From: Metallyticus violacea
Taxonomy: Eukaryota; Arthropoda; Insecta; Mantodea; Metallyticidae
Assembly (NCBI GenBank): GCA_030762175.1
Contig: CM060842.1
Coordinates: forward strand, 49,186,501 to 49,250,500
Direction: 5' to 3'
Length of the DNA: 64,000 nucleotides
Below, piece after piece: positions 37,401 through 46,530 of the stretch. The notes under the pieces are model-generated. The model saw only the letters and a program-made list of their open reading frames with translations, was not told the DNA's origin and made no database searches. The stretch's first letter is position 1; every line of letters starts with the position of its first letter. A program made the translations under genes and the position numbers.

Positions 37401-37615
37401 TTCCTGCGTTCATCGACTCTGAAATGCTGGCTTTGAGAAGAAATAGGAAACTGAGATCTGAGATGGCCAACGTTTTAGGAAAGTTGGCTCCTCGAAATAT
37501 TTTTAAGAGCCAACTGTTTAGGCAGGCGGCACCAAAACACAGATGCCAAAGCCGATTGTGCGGTAATAATACATTTTGCAATAAAAATTATGTTTATATT
37601 TCGACCTTGATGTGA
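37401..37615 (+). other. Possible but unrecognised coding segment
   Basis: The distal part of a 119-codon open frame lies after TTTTCATACAG, which could be a splice acceptor. It runs to TGA at 37613-37615. The sequence is basic and ends with three closely spaced cysteines (HRCQSRLCGNNTFCNKNY). I do not recognise it. There is no visible partner exon or poly(A) signal. It could be chance, since the frame is short and composition is only slightly richer in GC than the surroundings. Confidence 0.15.
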
Positions 37616-37624
37616 CAGCCTCCT

Positions 37625-37840
37625 TGTCTTGAATCAGCGTTTCTGCCTGCAAATCCGGAGGTTTCACGTTCGAATCCCGTAAGAACAGTTTGAGTAATGT
37701 TTATTGTAGAGTTTTCCCCACTTAACTTACAGCATTGTGTACTCCGGGCTCTTAAGTACTCACTTTATCAAACATGCACATATCGTCTCTTTAGACCTTC
37801 GTATTTACGAGGGACGTTAAACTGCAAAATGCCATGACGT
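37625..37840 (+). mobile_element. tRNA-headed SINE, separate family
   Basis: A degraded A-box region (TTGAATCAGCGTTTCTGCC) is followed by GGAGGTTTCACGTTCGAATC and CCGTAAGAACAG, a clear B box. The tail contains TACGAGGGACGTTAAACTGC, which recalls the GGGCGTTAAAC end of family A. The body is otherwise different, so this is treated as a separate family. Confidence 0.6.
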
Positions 37841-38464
37841 AGCCTATTCTATCAATATAATACGGTATCACCGCTAGCTACTAGCTTAATTAAACTGATT
37901 TACCAACTACTGTGGTTGTTTCGAAGTCCAATATAATAAACTGAAAGCGAATCTTGAGTTTATTTTGAAATTATTTCATGCAATTACGTTTATATTGGTA
38001 GCAATGCTCAGCAAATATTGCTTTCTGCTTTCTCTCAAACTCCTCCTGCCTGTTACAGTTCACACAAGCTTTAACTATTTTAAACATTTTTATCTCGTTC
38101 ATAGTTATTGTTCACTTAAACAATTTTCGTATTTTATTTCTGTTAATCTCCCACTTGGAATTAAAATTCAGATCTTTGATCGCCATTGACTTATGTGATT
38201 TAATAACAAAACTGTAATTTAATATGTCGTGAGAATTAAAATCTCGGTGAATAAAAACGGGAAATGTTGGAATCCCTTAAAAGTTAGCGATATGACGCAA
38301 CATAGCGCTTATTCCTTTTTATTTAACATTTGCACAGTTCTACGCTAGTTATAGCATTTATTATAAAAACAAAATCACACACGCACAGTCACAGGAACAC
38401 TATAAAAGCGAATAGCATTCTGCAGGAATTTTCGAAGAAACGCACGCTGTTGAGATGTACATAC
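37841..38464. other. No supported feature
   Basis: AT-rich DNA with no recognised structure. Confidence 0.4.
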
Positions 38465-38680
38465 CTGTAATTAGGAAGTGGATTGTGACTGGGCCGGTAG
38501 TTCTGCTCTGGGAGTGTGAACTGGAAACCTGCCAGTGAAGTACTCCAAAGCCCAGAGCCGACTGTAAGCTTCCACTGCAAACCATCAAGATGGCGGTATA
38601 GCGCACTAATCGATTGACGCAGGCGTCTCGGCGGTTCTGTCCCTCTCATAGAGAGGGTATTCGCGACGTTTATAATTTAA
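38465..38680 (-). promoter_or_regulatory. Candidate promoter and non-coding first exon
   Basis: This segment is richer in GC and CpG than its AT-rich neighbours. On the minus strand it has a TATA-like TTATAAAC (about 38668-38675). About 30 bases downstream is CTCTCTATGAG, where a transcript could start. At 38465/38464 there is CAG|GTATGT, a consensus 5' splice site. Open frames of 68 and 86 codons cross the exon and read through the donor, so neither is clearly real. No downstream acceptor or coding exon was identified. The combination is suggestive but may be coincidental or part of an uncharacterised repeat. Confidence 0.2.
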
Positions 38681-38689
38681 GAGACAGAA

Positions 38690-39689
38690 CTTGTAATCCA
38701 ACTGAATATTCCTGTTAGAGAATTCGCGTTTATATTAATGGTAAAAAATAAATAACCTGTCCCAACCAATGAACTGGTGAAAACATGTTTTATTATCCTG
38801 TGAATGATGTATAAATAACACACTCTTGCAATGGAAATCTTGTCTGATAAAACAACTGATTCTTAAATGTTTATGGTGCTCTTTTAAGTAAAAATAACGT
38901 TAAATGTCGAACACTTACATGCACCGTTTTCTTTCAGCATACAATACTTTCATTTCAAAACTTTCCAGTCTGAATAATTACATATTTTAAACTAATTAAA
39001 TTTTAAAAAAAGACACTATTGTACATTCAATGATTTGTGTTTTGGTAATAAATTGTTTCAAAATTATGTATACCCTACAAGAAAGAACAGAATGTAGGCG
39101 GATTAGTCAAGAGTTCTGGTATAGGTTGGTTGTATTAGTGTGATATTAATAACTGTAACATTTCCCAAATTAAATGTGTTTTAACCGACTAATTTTTTTA
39201 TTCTTTTAAATAATAAAATAATCATGTAGGTTGTCAGGCAACGATATAAAAGATGTGATAACATATGAATTAGTTTTAAACCTTGGCTATCACAAGGTAC
39301 GGTGTAATTTAAATTTCAAATTTGGGATGGCTGAGAAGAGGGAGTGAAATGTAAAATGTAATCAATATTTTTGTTTTAAACTTTGTCTTCAGTATCTAAA
39401 TTGACATGTTTTGTTTGAAATACTTTCTGTAAATACTTATTCAGATTGGCTAGTTTTATATGAAAGCCCTGTACACAGAATTTAAGGAATAAAATTTTTA
39501 CATTTACTGAAAATATTTTACACTGCTATTTTATGAATTAAATAAGATTTCTATTTACTAACAAACCTATAAGTCATTAAAAATGCAACTCCAGAGGTAG
39601 CTGTGTATGCATGGATTTTTTCTGCAAGCTATTCTGAGGAAATACAGGGATTTTCTTCTGTCTACAGAGGAGGATTTGCACACCGCGGC
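38690..39689. other. AT-rich sequence, no supported feature
   Basis: Strongly AT-rich; nothing recognised. Confidence 0.4.
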
Positions 39690-40185
39690 CACTAATGGGC
39701 CTACTGTGCATACGCCCCCGAGAGGGCACTTCCGGGAGGGAAGAAATCGCCTGGCGGTGAGGATACCAGAAGGTAATGCAAGGGCGTAGATGTTACATAA
39801 ATGATAATGTTTTCATAGGTGATAAAGTCCCATGCCGGCGAGATTCACACTGTTTCTACCAGGATCTCATTCGAGGTGCTCCGAAGTTCCTGGATGAGGC
39901 CCCAAGACAGATCCCATCAGAAATTAGGAAAGGAAATCTCCATGAGCGCAAGCCCTCTCCACGCCAAAAGCCACCATCCCGTCTTGCCTGACATTTCTGA
40001 CCCTGTAACTGATGCTGTGAAATGAAAGGAAATGGATCAGCGGAAAAGTCGTAGAATATAAATATCCATCCCAGCATTCGCATAAGTGACTTGGGGAAAC
40101 CACAAAAACAGGATGGTCGGTTCCAAAATAATGGAACCCTGGTCCTCCCACACAATTGTCTCAATCGCTACTCCCTCGAGGATAT
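39690..40185 (-). mobile_element. SINE family E, near full length (copy 7)
   Basis: On the minus strand the head region (GAGTAGCGATTGAGACAATT, then CCAGGGTTCCATTATTTTGG) leads into CCATCCTGTTTTTGTGG and TTTCCCCAAGTCACTTATGC. GGGATGGATATTTATATTC and CAGTTACAGGGTC follow. The copy closes with CTCGGGGGCGTATGCACAG. This is the best complement to copy 1 for defining the family. Confidence 0.65.
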
Positions 40186-40844
40186 AATACAGAAAAAAGT
40201 TACTATTTGTTAATTTGAAAAACAAAATTTAATTATGGGATACAACGAAATACACAGGTACACCAATACGTAGGTGCCTTATTAAAAGTTTGATACATTT
40301 GGTCATTTGCTGTCTCTAGTATTATTTGTATTTTATAGACGAGGTTAACTATGGCAGAAAGGTTTGAAATGTTGTTATTAATAATAAAAGCCTCAGTACA
40401 TCTTTTTCACAGACGATCAAGTGTTGATGGCAGAAACAATTAATGAAGGGTCTTACGAAAGAATATATTTTTAAAATATCTCCTAATAAATCTAAAGCAT
40501 TATATATAAAGAAAAATATCGTACGAGAAATAAAATAGCAATGAAAGGGAATGCAGTAGAATCACCTAAAAATCTGATGTCAGTATAACATTAATATAGA
40601 CAACAAAGTCCATAAATTTCAGCGTATGGAGAGAAAAGGTGGCCGTAAAGCAAGAAAATGCGCACAAATAAAAAGAGTATAAGATAAAGGCGATAGCTGC
40701 GATACTAGTACAAAGTGAAGTTTTGAATATTGAAAATATAAATATAAAAAGAATGCAAATGTTCCATTATTAACCAATTAGGAAAACGGGAGTTTTAAGA
40801 CGCAGAAAATAATTGATAGACTCGGCACGAAACAGACTACCTCC
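40186..40844. other. AT-rich sequence, no supported feature
   Basis: A-rich plus strand; no coding or repeat structure recognised. Confidence 0.4.
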
Positions 40845-41102
40845 ATGTATGGCCGAGATCAAAGCGCTGAATCGTGAGCGGGAGTTCTGGGGTTCGAATC
40901 CCGCCAGGACCGTCCCTAACTGAGGGTTTTTCCAGGTTTTCCTCAGTCCTCATAAATGGCAAATGCCAGGGAGGTACCCTAAACTTAGACCTGGAAAGTT
41001 TCCTTCCATAAAAATCTTTTATCATTTCATCTCGTGATTCATCAATATTCACCGCCTGTGGTGCCTTAATAGTGAAAATGGGCGTTAAACACTATTTTAA
41101 AA
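40845..41102 (+). mobile_element. tRNA-headed SINE, family A (full-length copy)
   Basis: The best-preserved copy. The head is ATGGCCGAGATCAAAGCGC, with B box GGGGTTCGAATCCCGCC followed by AGGACCGTCCCTAACTGAGG. The body has TCCTCAGTCCTCATAAATGG, CTTAGACCTGGAAAG and TTTCCTTCC. The tail is TGTGGTGCCTTAATAGTG, then GGGCGTTAAACACTATTTTA. About 255 bp long and non-coding. It serves as the reference for the other family A copies in the window. Confidence 0.85.
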
Positions 41103-41344
41103 ACCCGAAACATGCTGTAAAAGTTTAAACCTTGATGATGATGTTTATTTTCACGTTCCAGGGAAAGAAAATGTGATTCTATCTTTTGCCTACCGAATCT
41201 TTATTATGTTTTTTTACAGATATAAATGTGTTGCATTATAATTGCTGTAATATTCTCCTTACTTGAATTCAGATGATTCCATCATAACCAATGCACAGTT
41301 CAAAAAGATGCCTACAGGGCCTCTTAAAAATTTCACGGGATCGT

Positions 41345-42127
41345 TTAAGGGGATATGGAATGGGTTTTGGGTCAAAAATTTGATTTTTGGATTATTGTCT
41401 TATATGAAAGTATTAAATTTTCCCTTCGGAGTGTCGCTTGAATTAGGACGATGTCTATCCTAGAAGTATGTTAATTATTAAAATTCTGCTGCCACCTAAT
41501 GAAGAAAATCTAATAAAAAGGAAGTACTGCAGTTATTAGTTTAGATGCTGGCTCAAATACTGTTTATGCAATGCTGCGAATAGATGAAGAAAGTTTCAGG
41601 AGTGCAAAAATAAGTTAATAAACTTGTAAATCAAGCAAAACTGTTCAAAAGAAATGTCAATACGAAATTAGAACTAGAAAATGAAGAGGATTCTCTTAAA
41701 ATGACCCACGATATGCTGTAGATCTCTGCTGATGTTTCATCTTTGGAGCTCATTTCCGATAAGTTTAATTTTTCCTCACATAAAGAACATTTTCTCATTG
41801 TTATTTAATACTTTGAGCTGAAAATTTCAGGAGTAGTTTGTGGAGGTGTTTCACATATACTGGAATAATGGCTTTGAAAATAATTAACATTTGGCAAAAT
41901 TTTTAAAAAGTATATACTATAAAATATAGGAAAACAATTGTCACAACAACAACAAATCCAAAACTAATCAACTTTAAAAAAACCTATTATTTCAGCTATT
42001 ATAAGGATATTTACACCTATACATTGTGAACATTTCGGCTTGCTAGGTTGTATAGTTGCTGAGAAAATGTTCCTGACATATGACACATTTTACCATTGTC
42101 AAGATAGGGCATTCCGTACCCCCTTAG
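41345..42127. mobile_element. TTAA-flanked inverted-repeat element, ~780 bp
   Basis: The left end TTAAGGGGATATGGAATGGG and the reverse complement of the right end, CTAAGGGGGTACGGAATGCC, are alike over about 20 bases. The left flank is TTAA and the right flank TTAG, consistent with a TTAA target (as in piggyBac and Kolobok) with one substitution. The inside is AT-rich with short frames only and no recognisable transposase. It is interpreted as a non-autonomous DNA transposon; the superfamily is inferred only from the TTAA. Confidence 0.5.
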
Positions 42128-42861
42128 GACCTCGAGCGATATTGTGTTGTTAAATACTTTTGATTTAATCTTATGTGAGCGAAACTTATATGGATCTTGC
42201 CTTAATACTGCGTGTAAAAAAATAATGGCTTAGCAGCATTAAAAACGGCGTGAATAACATTTAAACTCCATTTTCAACCACAATTTTCAATTATAAAAAT
42301 TTGCAAATCAGAATATGAAAGGCCTACCATCAATTGTAGAAGCATTGTATCACTGCAAATTGAGTTGATCCATGCGCAGGTGAAAAGATTTTGTTCGCAA
42401 ACGAAACGAAATGACAATGTCGCATATGAATCAATGTTTGAAGAGACAATAAGTTAGATTAGTGCTGAAACTGAAAGGAAACCTGCGGGCATGCTAAGGA
42501 ACGAGAACACTTTTACTGGGATTGCAATCAATTGATGGACTTAACCACAAACAAATTTATCTTTCATCTCAAGTAAGGTATCGGAGATGGAAATGAATAC
42601 AATAATAACAATGGCGATTGCGACTTCAGTATAAGTTTACAACGTATGTACCTGAATTGTGCATTTTCACTTAACTCAATTGACATTCATTCATAGCATT
42701 AAATATACCAGGTGTCAATGAACTACACTGCAAACATTTTAGATTGTAGATAAGTCTTTGGTAAGCAATTTGAAATACGGTATCTAATGTCCATGAAGAA
42801 AACGTATATGGCGATTTAATATAAAAAAGATAATTATAAGATAGTACGACAAAGAACAAGG
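42128..42861. other. No supported feature
   Basis: AT-rich; no recognised structure. Confidence 0.4.
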
Positions 42862-42866
42862 GTTAA

Positions 42867-42868
<2 letters not shown>

Positions 42869-42914
<46 letters not shown>

Positions 42915-43212
42915 TCGGTCCTGGTGGTGTAGTGGTTACCATACTTGCCTCCTACACCCAAGAACGCGAGTTCGAACCCGGCCAGGACCGATGGATTTTT
43001 TCGGGCGTAAAAGTCCTAAGTATGGCTTCCTTCGGAAGGGAAGTAAAGTCGTGGGTCCCGTGTCGTACATTTACGGCACGAAAAAGAACCTCAAGCCTGA
43101 AAGAGAGGCCTCTGTGCAAAATTTGTCTGCCGTTTCACGCCCTGAGTTGAATGGGACGCTGATGACCTGAGATGTTAAAGAGCGTCCATAAATAAATCAA
43201 TCGAAAAAAAAA
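42869..43212 (+). mobile_element. SINE family B with 5' poly(T) and target-site duplication
   Basis: The tRNA-derived head starts GTCGGTCCTGGTGGTGTAGT (A box GGTGTAGTGGTTACC), with B box GAGTTCGAACCCGGCC. The body has TAAGTATGGCTTCCTTCGG and CGTGGGTCCCGTGTCGTAC. The tail is GAATGGGACGCTGATGACCT, GAGATGTTAAAGAGCGTCC, then an A-run. A run of about 44 T precedes the head. GTTAACT flanks the whole unit (42862-42868 and 43213-43219), so the poly(T) lies inside the duplication. The head resembles a tRNA with a GGTTACC A box; the parent tRNA was not determined. Confidence 0.85.
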
Positions 43213-43219
43213 GTTAACT

Positions 43220-43879
43220 GATTTATCGTATTATAGAAGGAGCAGTTCATCTGACTGTGCAAGGCGACAGACTGTAGTTTCGAATGTCATAGGTTCGAGT
43301 ATAATTTATTTTTATGTTTGTATTTATTTAATGAATCATGTCTCATGAACTTGTTGGCATTCCGCCCTGACATAGTGTTAATGTATCGGACTTCTGATAC
43401 CGGGACGTCCTAGTAGAGATGAGGGTGGTGCACCAGGAGGAAGGGGGTTCTTAAACCTATGGTTACGCAGATGAGTTCCAAGTCCTTGGCGCCTTGAGGC
43501 ATTTACCATCTCAGGGTATGAAAAAATTCAGGAAAAAAAAAACTTACCCAAACAACTTGAATCGAATCCAAGGTCACCGGATTAGCACTCACAACAGAGT
43601 TATAGAGATGGATGGGAGAAGATTAAATAATTCAAAGACTAGATTCAATCCGTACCAAATTACAGTTCAAAAGCGTTTTGCAAAATTGCAAATCTAAAAT
43701 GAGGCCTCTATTTTACTGAAAGAGAGAGAATAAAAAAAAAAAAAAACATTTATCTCGGTTGTGTAAAGAAGTGCTTATTTTTAGGGACTGTAAATCCACA
43801 GACATTCGTTTATACAGAATCAAGTGCAAATAATTAATTATAAATGTATTTGCTCCTCGTTTTTAATCGGTTACTGTTG
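43220..43879. other. No supported gene
   Basis: A weak tRNA-like stretch at 43245-43315 contains a B-box-like ATAGGTTCGAGTATA. The rest is unassigned. The 67-codon frame at 43494-43697 has no motif. Confidence 0.35.
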
Positions 43880-44199
43880 GACATTGGTGACAGAAAGTTC
43901 AGCATTATCATAGACGATTCAACTGATAAAATAGTACTAAGTTGTTGGCAGAGTGTGTACGATATTTCATTATTGACCTGAAGTGAACAAAATTGTATCA
44001 ACATTCCTAATTATTGTTGGATTTGAGAAATGTAATACTAGTGGTGGAATTGTGCAGGGCATAAAAATTGCTCCTAACGTTAAACTTAGATTTTAAAAAA
44101 ATCAATGTATAGGTACAGACAACGCTAGTGTCATGTGTGGTGTTATTAATGGGTGCGTATGTTCAAATGAAAAAAGCAATCCAAAATAACTCCATTGTA
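43880..44199 (+). pseudogene. hAT-type transposase relic, upstream part
   Basis: The plus strand reads KFSIIIDDSTDK, then after broken frames IGTDNASVMCGVINGC in good agreement with hAT-family transposases. In those, a (F/L)S(I/L)I(I/V)DE(S/T)TD block carries a catalytic Asp and a downstream GTDNAS.M.G block follows about 60 residues later. Stops lie between the two blocks. The reading is cut at TA 44198-44199 by the inserted IS630-like element. A candidate continuation lies at 46450. Inverted ends of the hAT were not found. Confidence 0.7.
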
Positions 44200-46447
44200 C
44201 AGTGTGTTCGGAAGTCCATACAGCTCTATATGCTATACGTAATTTAATGAATTTAATAAGAATAAATTTACTAATGAATATACGACTAATTGTCCAAAGA
44301 ATCCTATGTATTTCTTCATGTTGGACACATAATCCTATGCGCCTCAAATTTCTTCGTGCCATTTTTTCCAAAACTGCATGTGGGATCGTACCGAAGCTAT
44401 CCCGCCCGTACTGTTTATTCAAGTTCAGCATTAGTTCCGTATCGAAGCGCGGTAACCTTCACTTGATAATGCCCCACAATGAGTTATCAGGCCAGAGCTA
44501 CATGGGAGCCACGGGGAGTGGTGCAGGAGATGATGGGGATCCCTCGTCCAATGCAGCGTCCAGGGAATTTATCCTTTAACAAATCACGAACGGTAAAAGC
44601 GAAGAGTGCTGGAGCTCCATCTTGCTATATCCACAGCTCTTCAATTATTAGTCCTCTGTCTTCCAGTTGGGGGATGGGCCAAGTTGTCAGCATTCCTGGA
44701 TATGATACAGTAGACCCATAAAAAATACGGTCCAAGGAGATGCTGCGATGTCTGCCCTGCCCACATCATAACATGTGATGGGTTGTGTTCAATTTCAGAA
44801 GTGAAGTGAGGATTTTCCTTCCTCCAAAAAACCACAGTTTTCTTACACTTGTTGCGGTATGTGACACATTCATTGGCAAACAACCTTGAACCAAGACATA
44901 TTATATATACCCGATCCCAATGCAGGTATCGATAGTAGACAAAATGGTGGAAAATGTGGCCCATGCTTTTAATTACATGTATTTATTAATTTGGTTCGCC
45001 TTGGTTACGTGGTTTATTACAGTGGCTTATAGTTGAAAAAAAAATTACCAGTAGTTAGTTAGTTAGATTTTTTATTAAGTTAATACTGACATAGCGAAAT
45101 CACACCAGGAACGTATGCAATAGAAAGTTCTATAGGTTCTATTGATTGCTCTTCTGTGTCCTATTATGGCAGTAGTACCACATTTACATTTCCTAAATAG
45201 CAGTAATTACAGGAGTGGATAACAAGTATACATCGTGCAAATTTTGCATTTAATGATGAAATTGTAGTGTGTAAACACTTGGTCCAAAATTTGTGCTAGA
45301 GAGTACATTTTCCTTGGCCAATGTTCCGTAATCAACCATCATATGTGATAGTGAGGGTTAGCAATGAAAGCAAAGATCCGGAAGGCATATAAAGTGGGTC
45401 TTGGAGCGAGATAGGGAGAGTTTTGACGAATGGTGTGAGCAGGATGTTATGTTTTGACTTCTTTGAATGTGAGGTTAAGACAAGACAGGTACACTCGTTT
45501 ATAACTACTGCCAGGGAAGATTTATATGTCCTTTTCCTTAAAATAGACAATGATAAATGATGTCCCAAATATGTCGATTAGTTTTAAGGTGTTCAGTTAT
45601 TTGAAAGTTCGTGTATTTTATAAAGAGTAGTGCTTACCTATGGAGAAGTTTATAACCCATGTTATTTTATATTTCGTTTACACATAAATATTGTTTAACC
45701 AATTTCAGATTCTTATAAACATTGGAAATATTTTATAATGATAAATACCATCTTGTAAATGTAATACTGCGTAAAAGTTTTAGTATTTGCTTTTGGCAGT
45801 GTAGGGCGTCTTCGGCCGCAATTTGTTAATTTATTTTCCTGTATTGGGGTCTGGTAAACGTAGTCGATCTTTATTGGACCTTGATATGTCGATTTGGAAC
45901 ATTTCTGGAAGATACGGACGTACATCAAAACGCTTGTTCATATTTGCCTCAGACAGCTCAATAATGACCTCATCATCTTCATGTAAACGAAAGGAGTCGA
46001 TCGTGAAATGTCGAACTCTGTAGGCCGTTTGCCAATGAATTTGAGGAACGGTCAACTGACACCTTAATTTCAGCACATGTCTCCAGGCACGTATTCTTTC
46101 TTCCACTTCTCGATAGATCTTTTACACTTTCTGTCCTAAACATTTTCTTTCCCAGGAAATCATTGTCCTTTTGTTAGTACAGGTTTATTAAACAGTCCCT
46201 TAAATTGCTCTCGTATGATGCTAATGTCTGTCCTGTGTGAGGGCGTCCGTGTATCTATACAATCGTGACTAAACAGTCTTCAACAGAAAATAAACTTGTG
46301 GTCTGCCATTTAACTCGTAGAATGACGCTAACAATGAGACAATACACCAACAATAACAATCACCAATATACCAATAATATTATTAATAATTACAATATAA
46401 TATGCTAATAATGAAATTAGTATATTACGGATTTTCCGGACACACTG
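44200..46447 (-). mobile_element. IS630-like DNA transposon inserted in hAT, 2.25 kb
   Basis: The ends are inverted copies, CAGTGTGTTCGGAAGTCCAT at 44200 and, from 46447 on the other strand, CAGTGTGTCCGGAAAATCCG. Both are flanked by TA (44198-44199 and 46448-46449), the Tc/IS630 target duplication. Transposase blocks read on the minus strand at 44280-44970: ENPHFTSEIEHNPSHVMMW, then HLLGPYFLW, and near the end IPHAVLEKMARRNLRRIGLC. A degraded RWIGR..P...PRSPDLTP-like region lies between them. The order fits the DDE_3 domain of the DUF4817-linked group. No N-terminal HTH is visible. The copy is inactive. Confidence 0.8.
45831..46124 (-). other. Unassigned ORF inside the IS630-like element
   Basis: An open minus-strand frame of about 95 codons with no ATG at its start. 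The first in-frame candidate start is GTG at 46106, and a TAA lies just upstream. The product is hydrophilic and compositionally balanced, reading in part RVRHFTIDSFRLHEDDEVII, then RFDVRPYLPEMFQIDISRS. It does not match the transposase blocks or the DUF4817/HTH region expected upstream of them. It could be a decayed accessory ORF, a captured host exon or a fragment of another element. No domain is recognised. Confidence 0.3.
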
Positions 46448-46449
46448 TA

Positions 46450-46530
46450 TTCATAAGTTGCATTTGCCATTCTGTACAGTTAACTTTACTGCATGCCACA
46501 AAACACGACATTGCCATTGTCTTGCACTCA
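46450..46530 (+). pseudogene. hAT-type transposase relic, downstream part
   Basis: Immediately after the right TA of the inserted element the plus strand reads FISCICHSVQLTLLHATKH. This matches the C.CHSLQL block that follows GTDNAS.M.G by about 20 residues in hAT transposases. Joined across the insertion the spacing is right, though a one-base shift separates the frames. Beyond about 46530 the similarity fades. Confidence 0.6.
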
